This document shows, one piece after another, positions 38,493-46,955 of a stretch of DNA of 64,000 bases. The notes beneath the pieces are model-generated. The model saw nothing but the letters and a program-made list of their open reading frames with translations, made no database searches and had not been told where the DNA came from. The stretch is from Pseudomonas viridiflava (GTDB lineage Bacteria > Pseudomonadota > Gammaproteobacteria > Pseudomonadales > Pseudomonadaceae), in contig NZ_UUIS01000027.1 of NCBI RefSeq assembly GCF_900589395.1, positions 1 to 64,000 of the forward strand. Reading direction: 5' to 3'. The position numbers and the translations under genes were made by a program. Positions within the stretch are counted from its first letter, which is position 1. The number at the start of each line of letters is the position of its first letter.

Positions 38493-39290
38493 ATGAACAC
38501 ACACGACTGGGTCCGGCACGGCGAGTCACCCTCGCGCATTGAGCGTATCGAGGCGTATTTCAGTGGCCACGGCTACACACCGCACCGGCACGACACCTAT
38601 GCCATCGGCCGCACCCTGGCCGGTGTGCAGAGCTTTGAGTACCAGAAAGTGCTGCGCCACAGCCTGCCGGGCGGCACGCTGGTGCTGCACCCGGATGAAC
38701 TGCACGACGGCATGGCCGGCACCGAGGCGGGCTTTCATTACCGCATGATCTACGTCGATCCGGTGTTGATCCAGCAGGTGCTCGGTGGCCGGCCGTTGCC
38801 GTTCATCAAGGGCGGTGTGTGCACCGATGCGCGTATGTACCAGGCCTGCGAGGTGTTCATGCAGGCCATGGACTGCCCGTTGGAAGCGTTGCAGGAACAG
38901 GATGCGCTGTTTGACCTGGCCCAGGCCCTGCAGGCCGTGGCCGGCAAGCCCCGGGCACGGCGTTGTTTCGATTACCGCGCCGCCGAGCGCGCCCGCGACT
39001 ACATCCACAGCCGGCAGGGCGCCGGGGTGACCCTCGATGAGCTGGAGCAGGTCAGCGGTCGCGAACGCTGGAGCCTGTCGCGTGATTTTCGGGCGCTGTA
39101 CGGCACCAGTCCTTATCGCTACGTGACCTTGCGCCGCCTGGACCTGTGCCGTCGCCTGCTGCGCTCCGGCTTTGCCCTGGTCGATGCAGCACTGGCCGCA
39201 GGGTTCTTCGATCAGAGCCACATGACTCGACACTTCATCGCCTGCCATGGCCTGTCCCCGTCGCGCTGGTTGCGCATGCAGGCACGCTGA
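38493..39290 (+). CDS. AraC-family transcriptional regulator
   Basis: A 265-aa AraC-type regulator with an N-terminal cupin-like domain (about 20-100, YTPHRHDTYAIGRTLAGVQSFEY; HPDELHDGMAG) and a C-terminal double helix-turn-helix (about 165-262, SFALVDAALAAGFFDQSHMTRHFIACHGLSPSRWL). Such proteins often regulate adjacent transport or metabolic genes; here the TonB receptor lies upstream and a cupin protein downstream. MNTHDWVRHGES at 38493 is chosen over an upstream ATG in the same frame. Confidence 0.88.
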   Translation: MNTHDWVRHGESPSRIERIEAYFSGHGYTPHRHDTYAIGRTLAGVQSFEYQKVLRHSLPGGTLVLHPDELHDGMAGTEAGFHYRMIYVDPVLIQQVLGGRPLPFIKGGVCTDARMYQACEVFMQAMDCPLEALQEQDALFDLAQALQAVAGKPRARRCFDYRAAERARDYIHSRQGAGVTLDELEQVSGRERWSLSRDFRALYGTSPYRYVTLRRLDLCRRLLRSGFALVDAALAAGFFDQSHMTRHFIACHGLSPSRWLRMQAR

Positions 39291-39365
39291 AGCTGCACGA
39301 TCGTACAAGAACGCCCACGGCGGGCCCGCTAGGCTGGCGACACTTTATCCATCAGGAGTTTCGCC

Positions 39366-39728
39366 GTGAGCCAATCGATCAACCTCATGCACAAACTGTC
39401 GCTGTTCAACGACCAGTGGTCGCCCCGGGTCGTCGCAGAAATGAACGACTACCAGTTCAAGGTGGTGCGCATCCAGGGCGATTTCATCTGGCATGCCCAT
39501 GCTGAAACCGACGAGGCTTTTCTGGTGCTCGACGGCACGCTGCGCATCGACTTTCGCGACGGTCACGTGCTGTTGAACCCCGGCGAACTGTATGTGGTTC
39601 CCAAAGGGGTGGAACATAAGCCGTATGCCGAACAGGAGGTAAAGATGATGCTGATCGAGCCCCGTGGCGTACTTAATACCGGCGAACAGGGCGGCGAGCG
39701 CACGGCGCAGAACGACCTCTGGATCTGA
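39366..39728 (+). CDS. Small cupin-domain protein
   Basis: A 120-aa single cupin barrel. The metal-binding motifs are visible: HAHAETDEAFLVLDGTLRI (with histidines and a glutamate) and the second motif PGELYVVPKGVEHKPYA. Proteins of this size bind a metal and may be enzymes or sensors; the substrate is unknown. The start is a GTG at 39366 preceded by AGGAG at good spacing. It lies 75 bp after the AraC gene in the same direction and may be its target or operon partner. Confidence 0.85.
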   Translation: MSQSINLMHKLSLFNDQWSPRVVAEMNDYQFKVVRIQGDFIWHAHAETDEAFLVLDGTLRIDFRDGHVLLNPGELYVVPKGVEHKPYAEQEVKMMLIEPRGVLNTGEQGGERTAQNDLWI

Positions 39729-40004
39729 GCCAGCCTGCCCTCAGCACGCCGTGTTGCTGATGATGCGCTCGCTGGATGAGCGCGATGCCCTCAGTCACTG
39801 GGTGCTGCTGGCGGCCGGCTGCAATGGATCACTCAGGCCGACGGGCTTGAGGTCAGGCTGTGGATGCCCTGAAGGTCTCGGCCGCTGGCGCGGATGGCTG
39901 CCGGCGAGGTGTGGGCCAGGCGCCCCTGCGGTTAGTGCACCTGTACTATTGAACAAAACGCCAGCAGTTGATTACCGTGTATCAACTGCACAAGGATTAC
40001 TGCC

Positions 40005-40397
40005 ATGAACAAAACGCTCCCGGCCCTGCTTTTTTCGACTGTGTTGCTGGCCGGCTGTGGCCCCGACGCCGTGGTCCGTGATCTGCCTTCGCCAGGCGGG
40101 AAATACCATGCCCAGGTACGCCACTGTCCTGAAAACGGTGCCATCAACTGGAGCGAGCAACTGGAGGTCTACGTGCTTGAGGCTGGCGTCGAGTCGCGAT
40201 GCCATTCCTATGTAGAGCCTCTGGTCGGACTCACGGTGCGTCCGCCGCAGACCCCGCTCGACCAGTTGCAGGTGGAGTGGCTGACCGACACCCGATTCAG
40301 GGTCTGGTACCCGTCCTTGAAACCGAACGTGCGGCCCGATGGCATGTACCTCAAGCAAGATTCGCCGATCGAAGTGGTGTTCTTGCCCAAGCCATGA
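40005..40397 (+). CDS. Small putative lipoprotein
   Basis: A 130-aa protein with a lipoprotein signal peptide and lipobox LLAGC (Cys at about residue 18), so probably anchored in the envelope. The mature part (DLPSPGGKYHAQVRHCPENGAINWSEQ...) has cysteines in RHC and SRC that may form a disulfide. I recognise no functional family. The 276 bp upstream hold no clear gene. Its stop is convergent with the next gene, and a GC-rich inverted repeat lies between them. Confidence 0.78.
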   Translation: MNKTLPALLFSTVLLAGCGPDAVVRDLPSPGGKYHAQVRHCPENGAINWSEQLEVYVLEAGVESRCHSYVEPLVGLTVRPPQTPLDQLQVEWLTDTRFRVWYPSLKPNVRPDGMYLKQDSPIEVVFLPKP

Positions 40398-40407
40398 CAT
40401 CAGGCTG

Positions 40408-40438
40408 GCCTTGCGGTGTTGTGGTCCCTGCAAGGCCC
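40408..40438. terminator. Possible shared terminator between convergent genes
   Basis: GGCCTTGC (40408-40415) and GCAAGGCC (40431-40438) form an 8-bp stem with a 15-nt loop between the stops of the lipoprotein gene and the convergent minus-strand gene. No long U-run is seen on either strand, so confidence is limited. Confidence 0.4.
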
Positions 40439-41173
40439 TCAGTTCGAGGACAGTGGCGCTGGCACAGGGTAGTGTTTGCCGTCGTATTCCAGCGTGAACC
40501 GGGAGACAACCGGTGTACGTTCGACATCCTCACAGTCGTCACCCTTGGCCACGCTTTTGATATGAATGACCTTCTGCTCGACCTGCAGGCTGGCCAGGCC
40601 GTTCTTGCGCTTGTCAGCGATCGAGATCGTACGCTCTGCCTGGGTGAAATCACCGTTGCAGGTACCGTCCCAGTCAGCGCTGCTGCTGCTCACTTGCAGT
40701 GTGTCCATGACCGGGCGCAATGTCTGGCCCTCCAGGACATAGAGATTGAGCTGCTTGCTGCTGGAAGGATTGACCCGCGAAGACCCCAGGTGACTGATGC
40801 GTACGCCAAACGCCCGCAGCCCGGGGGCAAGCTGATAGCGAGCGGTGTCCAGGGCCAGGCTGTCAAGGTAGACGGCGTCTGACACGATCGCGCTGCGCTC
40901 GTAGTGCTGCGCAATGATCTTGCCGGTGGCCGTGTCGGCAACGACCACGCCCAGGCCATACTCACCCTGGCCATCAGCATCGACATTCTCGGCCAAGGGC
41001 AGGGCGGCCAGGGTCTGGCGCGGGTTACCCGGATTGATCTTGCACACCGCATGTTCGCTGTCGAGCTTCAGGTCGGGCTGCAGGCTCCTGGCCCAGGTGG
41101 GCAGATGCTCGGTGCAGTCGGCCGACGCCAACAGGGGTATGAACAGCAGCGCCAGCGCGGAAAGTTTACGCAT
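40439..41173 (-). CDS. Secreted hypothetical protein, 244 aa
   Basis: A 244-aa protein with a signal peptide (MRKLSALALLFIPLLASA) cleaved before DCTEHLPTWARSLQPD. The mature part is mostly beta-strand-like and holds several cysteines (DC, VC, TC, DC), suggesting a disulfide-bonded periplasmic protein. The ATG at 41173 begins the signal peptide; a longer frame starts at 41215 but adds a polar extension. No family recognised. The next gene upstream (41886-41212) ends 38 bp before it and may be co-transcribed. Confidence 0.72.
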   Translation of the reverse strand: MRKLSALALLFIPLLASADCTEHLPTWARSLQPDLKLDSEHAVCKINPGNPRQTLAALPLAENVDADGQGEYGLGVVVADTATGKIIAQHYERSAIVSDAVYLDSLALDTARYQLAPGLRAFGVRISHLGSSRVNPSSSKQLNLYVLEGQTLRPVMDTLQVSSSSADWDGTCNGDFTQAERTISIADKRKNGLASLQVEQKVIHIKSVAKGDDCEDVERTPVVSRFTLEYDGKHYPVPAPLSSN

Positions 41174-41211
41174 CGCACAGATCTTCCTTTGAGTATGTGG
41201 GCTGAAGGGTA

Positions 41212-41886
41212 TCAAGGCTTGAAGGCTTGGACACCCAGCAACACGGCCAGCAGGAGTGCTACCAGCGCGATGACCGATGTCCGGACCATTATCGATCGCC
41301 TCCTCCGGCGACGCGGGCCTGGGCGCGGCGCCTGCAGCGTTGTTGCCGGCGTGCCGTAGCGCAGGGCCTGTGTCTGTTCTGGCGACAGCAGACGGTTGTT
41401 GATGCCGGGTTGGAGCCGGCGGGGAAAATGCGGCACCGGCATATACATCAGCTCGCCAAAGGTGCGGTAGGCGGAGTTGCTGTTGACGGTGCCACGCAAC
41501 AGGCTGAAGCCGTAGCTGGGGTAGTTCAGGTCTTGCGCATTGAATGTGCAGACGGCGTTTACGGCGGTGTTCCAGCGCGCCAGGATTTCTTCCCTGTCAC
41601 CCATGGCCACGGTGCAGCACGGCTGGTCATCGCGAATGAAGCTGGTGCGGTTGACCGGCGCGCCGATCGAATCGGCGTAACCGGCATCGTGCGGGTAATG
41701 CCAGGCCCGCAGCGAATGCCGGGCTTCATTGAAACCGATCGCAATGGCCTTGCCGGTCCGGCGCTCGGTGGCCAGGCCATGCAACTGCGCCAAGGCATGA
41801 CCGTGCTCGTCGCGCAGCACCCAATAGTTGTGCCCGGCCCAGCCGAGGACAGTGAGAGATCGTGCTTCGATGGAATAACCGGGCAT
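41212..41886 (-). CDS. Hypothetical protein with C-terminal membrane anchor
   Basis: A 224-aa protein. The bulk is soluble, with a pattern SLTVLGWAGHNYWVLRDEHGHALAQLHGLATE and CTFNAQDLNYPSYGFSLL that I associate with an unnamed Pseudomonas family. The end is a run of arginines (PRRRRRRS) followed by one hydrophobic helix (VIALVALLLAVLLGVQAF), so it is probably tail-anchored in the inner membrane with the main part in the cytoplasm. The ATG at 41886 is preferred over the upstream one at 41952. Function unknown. Confidence 0.65.
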   Translation of the reverse strand: MPGYSIEARSLTVLGWAGHNYWVLRDEHGHALAQLHGLATERRTGKAIAIGFNEARHSLRAWHYPHDAGYADSIGAPVNRTSFIRDDQPCCTVAMGDREEILARWNTAVNAVCTFNAQDLNYPSYGFSLLRGTVNSNSAYRTFGELMYMPVPHFPRRLQPGINNRLLSPEQTQALRYGTPATTLQAPRPGPRRRRRRSIMVRTSVIALVALLLAVLLGVQAFKP

Positions 41887-42007
41887 GGTTGTCTGCTGTG
41901 CCGTGGGAGGGATCTGCCGAGTATGAAGCACAGACTCGACAGACACCGGCACCAGACGGCAGGTTGCACCCTTTGAGACGTATACAGCGATTGCGACCTG
42001 CCTGCTC

Positions 42008-44407
42008 TTACGAAGGCGCCCCGGCGCTTTCGCGGGTCAGCAGCAGGCGGGCCAGCGCAGGCGTCAGGATCAGCGCGCCGAGCATGTTCCAGATGAACAT
42101 GAAGGCCAGCAGGATGCCCATGTCGGCCTGGAACTTGATCGGCGACAAGGCCCAGGTCGCCACGGCAATGCCCAAGGTCACGCCGGTCAGCACCACCACC
42201 TTGCCGGTCGACAGCAGCGCCAGGTAATAGGCGCGTGACAGGGCGATGCCCTGGCGCAGGTTGGCCAGCGTGACGCTGAGAATGTACAGCGAGTAGTCCA
42301 CGCCGATGCCCACGCCCAATGCGATTACCGGCAGGGTGGCGACCTTCAGGCCGATTCCCAGGCCCACCATCAGCGCTTCGCACAGAATCGAGGTGAGCAT
42401 CAGCGGCAGCACCGTGCACACCACGGCGCGCCAGGAGCGGAAGGTGATGTAGCACAGCACCGTTACCGCCGCGTAGACCATCAGTAGCATCTGCACGTTG
42501 GATTTCTTGACCACAATATTGGTCGCCGCCTCGATCCCGGCGTTGCCGGCCGCTGACATGAACTGCAGGGTTTCGCTGTTGTTGGCTGCGGCAAAGGCTT
42601 CGACGGTGCTGGCCACGCGGGTTAGGGTGTCGGCCTTGTGGTCGGCGAGAAATACGTTGAGGGTCAGCAGGTCGCAGTTCTGGTTGAACAGCTCGCGCGG
42701 TGCCCTTGTGATGATGGCGTTCAGCAGGCCCTGATTACGCGGAATCTCGTACCAGGTCAGGCTGCCTTCGTTCATGCCGGCGGCGGCCTGTTTGCTCAGG
42801 GCGGCCAGCGAGGTAGTGGAGACCACGCCGGGCAGTTGTTGCAGGCGCGCCTCCAGGGCATCGACCTTGACCAGGGTTTCGTAGTTGGCGCAGTAGTACT
42901 GCGGGGTCTTGACCATGACCACGTACTTGTCGCTGCTGGCGGCGTAGTTGCTGACCATGAACGCGTTGTCCAGGTTGTAGCGCGACTCGGCGCGCAGCTC
43001 GGGCGCGCCGGGGTCCAGGTCGCCGACCTTCAGGTGCAGGCTGACGGCAAAGCCGGCCACTGCCAGCGCTGCCGCCACCAGCAATGCGCCGTTGCTCCAG
43101 CGCCCGGGTCGGGTAAACAGGTCAAGAAACGCCCACAGCGCATTGCGTTCGTGCCACAGGTTGCGGGTGGCGCGCTGTTCGGCTTCGGCCTCGCGTTGCG
43201 CGGCCCGCTTGCTGACACCGGTGTACGACAGCAGGACCGGCAGCAGCACCAGGTTGGTCAGCACCAGCACCAGCACCCCGATGGTCGCGGTGATCGCCAG
43301 GTCCTGGATCACCGGAATATTGATGATCATCAGCACCGCAAAGCCCACCGCATCGGCCAGCAAGGCCATGGCGCCGGTGAGGAACAGGCGACGGAAGGTC
43401 AAGCGTGCGGCGGTCAGTTTGTCGGCGCCGCGGCCGATGTCCTGCATGATGCCGTTCATCTTCTGTGCGCCGTGCGACAGGCCGATGGCAAAGATCAGGA
43501 ACGGGACCAGGATCGAATACGGGTCAAGACTGTAGCCCAGCGCCGCCAGCAGGCCCATCAGCCAGACCACGGCAATCACCGAGCACAGCAACACCAGCAA
43601 GGTGCTGCGCACGCAGCGGGTGTACCCGTACAGCACCAGCGCACAGATCAGCAGGGTGCCGGCGAAGAACAGCTGCATCAACGCCAGGCCGTCCATCAGG
43701 TCGCCCACCACCTTGGCGAAACCGGTGATTGCAATGTCGACCTGGGCGTTGTTGTACTGGCTGCGCAGTGCTTCGAGCTGTCGTGATAGGGCCTGATAGT
43801 CCAGTGCGGCACCGTTGGCGGTGTCTTGCAGAGGCACAATGATCACGCTGGAGCGCAGGTTCGGCGCCACCAGTCGACCGATTTCGCCGGAGCGTTCGAC
43901 GTTCTGGCGCACCTGCTCGATGCTGGCCGTCGAGCCGTCGTAATCCTCGGGGATCACAGGCCCCCCGTCAAAGCCCTCTTCGGTCACGCCGATCCAGCGG
44001 GTAGCCGGCGTCCACAGCGACTTCATGTAGGGGCGGTCCACGCCGTCGAGCAAGAACAATTCGTCATTGAGTTGCTTGAGGGTTTCCAGGTACTGGGCGT
44101 TGTAGATGCTGGTGCCGTTGCTGCGTACCGCGATGCGCAAGGTGTTGCCGCCTTCGCCCAGTTGGCTGCGGTACTTGAAGTAGTTTTCGATGTAGGGGTG
44201 GTCGACCGGGATCATGCTTTCGAACGCGGCGCTCAGGCGCAGGTGCTGTGCCTGCCAGCCCAATAAGACGCTGGCCAACAGGCACAGCAGCACAATCAAC
44301 AGCCGAAAGCGAAACAGCACACGCTCGGCGATACCACCTGAACGCGGATCAAACGGGGCAACGCCGGCGTCGCTGCCAGGCGGCGGGGAAAGGACTTTAC
44401 TGTTCAC
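42008..44407 (-). CDS. RND/MMPL-family transporter
   Basis: A 799-aa inner-membrane protein with two six-helix MMPL/RND halves and two periplasmic loops. The helix-4 motif GVGIGVDYSLYILS carries the aspartate typical of hydrophobe/lipid RND exporters (HpnN/MmpL-type). It belongs to a four-gene operon with YCF48, DUF1329 and DUF1302 proteins; this set is common beside catabolic genes for hydrophobic compounds such as steroids, esters and aromatics, where it is proposed to move substrates across the envelope. The start is a GTG at 44407 that overlaps the YCF48 gene by 11 bp. Confidence 0.86.
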   Translation of the reverse strand: MNSKVLSPPPGSDAGVAPFDPRSGGIAERVLFRFRLLIVLLCLLASVLLGWQAQHLRLSAAFESMIPVDHPYIENYFKYRSQLGEGGNTLRIAVRSNGTSIYNAQYLETLKQLNDELFLLDGVDRPYMKSLWTPATRWIGVTEEGFDGGPVIPEDYDGSTASIEQVRQNVERSGEIGRLVAPNLRSSVIIVPLQDTANGAALDYQALSRQLEALRSQYNNAQVDIAITGFAKVVGDLMDGLALMQLFFAGTLLICALVLYGYTRCVRSTLLVLLCSVIAVVWLMGLLAALGYSLDPYSILVPFLIFAIGLSHGAQKMNGIMQDIGRGADKLTAARLTFRRLFLTGAMALLADAVGFAVLMIINIPVIQDLAITATIGVLVLVLTNLVLLPVLLSYTGVSKRAAQREAEAEQRATRNLWHERNALWAFLDLFTRPGRWSNGALLVAAALAVAGFAVSLHLKVGDLDPGAPELRAESRYNLDNAFMVSNYAASSDKYVVMVKTPQYYCANYETLVKVDALEARLQQLPGVVSTTSLAALSKQAAAGMNEGSLTWYEIPRNQGLLNAIITRAPRELFNQNCDLLTLNVFLADHKADTLTRVASTVEAFAAANNSETLQFMSAAGNAGIEAATNIVVKKSNVQMLLMVYAAVTVLCYITFRSWRAVVCTVLPLMLTSILCEALMVGLGIGLKVATLPVIALGVGIGVDYSLYILSVTLANLRQGIALSRAYYLALLSTGKVVVLTGVTLGIAVATWALSPIKFQADMGILLAFMFIWNMLGALILTPALARLLLTRESAGAPS

Positions 44408-45539
44408 GTGGCGTGCTCCGCTTCAAGGCATCGATGGTGTGTGGATCAAGGCCTTGGCGCGACAGCCCGCGCGCACTGCTGACCACCACTTGGCCGTCGG
44501 CCAGTTCAGTGAGGCCGGTGAGGTACGCCGCCTCATCCAGCGACAGGGAGGCAAAGCCGTGCAAGGGATCTGCGCTGGTCAGCAGCCGGCCGGATTCGTC
44601 GGCCAGCACAAGGCGCCCGTCGCTCAGGCGGGTGCCGGCGGTGAGGGTGATCGGTTGCGGATTGGCAATGCCTTGCCAGCTGTCGCCGGCATCGTCGGAC
44701 AGATAGAGCTTGCCGCGCAGCCCGAAGGCCAAAAGGCGCCTGGGGCCTGCCGCGACCAGCCCGAACAGCGTGCCGCTGGCCGGCGAGTCCAGGGCCTGGA
44801 AGCTGGCGCCGCCATCCTGTGAGCGCAACAGCAGGCCTTGTTCCCCGGCGATGAAGACCTGAGCGCCCAGTGCTTCGATGGCGTACAGGTGCAGCGCGCC
44901 AGGGTTCTCCAGGTGTGTGTCGATCGATTGCCAGTGTGCACCGCCGTCCTCGGTGGCGAAGGCCAGGCCGTAGGCGCCGACCACCAGACCGCGCCGGGTG
45001 TCGAAAAAGTGCACGGCCAGAAACGGTTTGTCCGGACCATCGGCGACCTGGTTGCGCGCCTCGTTCAGGCGCCGCTCGGCGGCCGCGCCAGGGGCTGTGG
45101 CCAGGGCTTGCTCGGCCGCCTGCTGCATCTGCAGGGCGGCGGCACGGCCGTCCAGTTGCAGGTGCCAGCTGCGCCCGCCGTCACCGCTGTGCAGGATCAC
45201 CCCTGCATGGCCCACCGCCCAGCCGTGTTCGGCGCTGGGGAAGGTGACGCGGGTCAGGGTCACGCTGACCGGGGCGGGCACCTGTTGCCAGGTGTCCCCG
45301 TTGTCTTCGGAGCGTACGATAAACCCGCGCTCACCCACGGCGACCAGAGCGTTGCCGGCGGTGGTGACGTCCAGCATCAGCGCACGTGGCGCCAGGGCGC
45401 TGTGCAGGGCCGGTTGTTGTAGCGGCTCGGTGAGCACCGGTGGCTCGTTGGCGAGGGTGCTGGCATTGCCAGGCAGGCTGTGCAAGGTACTCAGGCACAG
45501 GCAGGCCGTCAGCAGGCCGACTGAAAATCTAGGCATCAT
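44397..45539 (-). CDS. YCF48/photosystem-stability-factor-like beta-propeller protein
   Basis: A 380-aa secreted protein. After a signal peptide, repeated units such as GERGFIVRSEDNGDTWQQV, GHAGVILHSGDGGRSW and AYGLAFATEDGGAHWQSID form a beta-propeller of the YCF48/BNR type. It is thought to sit in the periplasm and assist the transporter encoded next to it. ATG 45539 with GAGGATC upstream is preferred to an ATG five codons earlier. The operon places it between DUF1329 and RND genes. A GC-rich inverted repeat sits just upstream, between it and the DUF1329 stop. Confidence 0.85.
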   Translation of the reverse strand: MMPRFSVGLLTACLCLSTLHSLPGNASTLANEPPVLTEPLQQPALHSALAPRALMLDVTTAGNALVAVGERGFIVRSEDNGDTWQQVPAPVSVTLTRVTFPSAEHGWAVGHAGVILHSGDGGRSWHLQLDGRAAALQMQQAAEQALATAPGAAAERRLNEARNQVADGPDKPFLAVHFFDTRRGLVVGAYGLAFATEDGGAHWQSIDTHLENPGALHLYAIEALGAQVFIAGEQGLLLRSQDGGASFQALDSPASGTLFGLVAAGPRRLLAFGLRGKLYLSDDAGDSWQGIANPQPITLTAGTRLSDGRLVLADESGRLLTSADPLHGFASLSLDEAAYLTGLTELADGQVVVSSARGLSRQGLDPHTIDALKRSTPREQ

Positions 45540-45587
45540 TGGATCCTCAAGCATGGGCGGGCCCGCAGGCCCACCCTTGATGCTGGG

Positions 45588-46937
45588 TCAGCGTGCGGAG
45601 TCCGAGGCCACCGCATTGCCGGTGAAGAAGTTCTCCGGCTTGCGTGGCACCACCGAGTAGCGCTCGCCATTGAGGCCCTGGACCACGCTGTAGGTGCCGG
45701 CCTGCAGGTTGTAGATGACCACCGGCTTGACCACCACGGCCGGGATCGACGGCACCACGAACGGCAGCACCTGGTTGACGCGCCACAGTTTGCCCTGGGC
45801 GTCGTAGCCGTCGACCATCGCCACTGTCCAGCTGTCTTCGTCGATATAGAAGCGCCGCTTGGGCACGGCATGGCGTTTGCCTGGCGCGACCGTGGCCTCG
45901 ACCTCCCAGATCCGGTGCAACTCCCAGCGCATCTTCTCGGGGTTGAGCACGTCCTTGGTGTTGACGTCGTCAGGCTTCTGGGCGTGGAAGTTGTTGAGGT
46001 TGTACGGAATGTACATTTCCTTCTTGCCGATCAGCTTCCACTGGTAGCGATCCGGGTGGCCGATGAAACCGTGCACTTCGTCGAAGTAGTTGGCGCCGGA
46101 GGCGACGAAGTCTGGGGTGTCATAACCCACGGTGGGCGCACGCCGTACCCGGCGCTGGCCGACCAGGTATTGCCAGGCATCGCGGGGGCTGGCGGCATTG
46201 ATGCTGTCATGGGTGACCAGCGATTCACCGGCCTTGAACGGCGGCTCATTGGTGATAAAGCGCAGCAGCACGTATTGCCCCGGCCATTTTTCGGCGCTGC
46301 CGTCCTTGTAGTAGTACGGGTATTGCCAGTTCTCGATGCCACGGCTGGCCATGGTTCGCGAGCCGTCGGCGTTGCCGATGGTGTTGCGATAACCCATTTC
46401 GACCGATTCGGCTTCCACGCGCAGCAGCGAATTCCAGATCAGTTCGTTGCCGTTTTTCGGGATCGGAAACGGAATGCCGCCGTAGCAGCCTTGCACCGAC
46501 AGGCCACCTTCGGTGAGCTGGCATTTGGTGGCGTTGGTGGCGGTGTTGTCGTACACCCACTGCGGCGCAGCGGCGCTGCGATGGGTCGGGTAAATGTCCA
46601 GGTGAAAGCTGTTGGGGTACTTTTGCAACAGTGCCTGGGTGCCTTCGCTGAGCTTGCCGGCGTACTGGCTGGCATTGGCGGCCGTAATGCGCACCAGCGG
46701 TTTTTCACCGGGGAACGGATCGGCCGGCACATCACCGAACTTGGGGCCGGCAACGTCCTTGGTCAGCCCGCCGGTCCAGGCCGGGATGCTGCCATCGGCA
46801 TTGCCGGCGCGTTCGGCGCCAAGAGGCGTCAGGCTGGTCTTGAGTCTGGCCGCTTCATCGGCGGAGACGGCGGCATGGGCTGCGCCGGTGAGCAGGCTGG
46901 TCGTCAGGACGGTCAACAGCAGAACCTGTCTTTTCAT
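45588..46937 (-). CDS. DUF1329 outer-membrane-associated protein
   Basis: A 449-aa secreted protein with signal peptide (MKRQVLLLTVLTTSLLTGAAHA) and the DUF1329 pattern LGAERAGNADGSIPAWTGGL, GIPFPIPKNGNELIWN, and RRFYIDEDSWTVAMVDGYD. The family is related to LolB/LolA-like lipoprotein carriers in fold, and accompanies DUF1302 proteins. It probably takes part in envelope passage of a hydrophobic compound. ATG with GGAGAAC upstream. 18 bp separate it from DUF1302. Confidence 0.88.
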   Translation of the reverse strand: MKRQVLLLTVLTTSLLTGAAHAAVSADEAARLKTSLTPLGAERAGNADGSIPAWTGGLTKDVAGPKFGDVPADPFPGEKPLVRITAANASQYAGKLSEGTQALLQKYPNSFHLDIYPTHRSAAAPQWVYDNTATNATKCQLTEGGLSVQGCYGGIPFPIPKNGNELIWNSLLRVEAESVEMGYRNTIGNADGSRTMASRGIENWQYPYYYKDGSAEKWPGQYVLLRFITNEPPFKAGESLVTHDSINAASPRDAWQYLVGQRRVRRAPTVGYDTPDFVASGANYFDEVHGFIGHPDRYQWKLIGKKEMYIPYNLNNFHAQKPDDVNTKDVLNPEKMRWELHRIWEVEATVAPGKRHAVPKRRFYIDEDSWTVAMVDGYDAQGKLWRVNQVLPFVVPSIPAVVVKPVVIYNLQAGTYSVVQGLNGERYSVVPRKPENFFTGNAVASDSAR

Positions 46938-46955
46938 TTTATTGTTCTCCGTGGA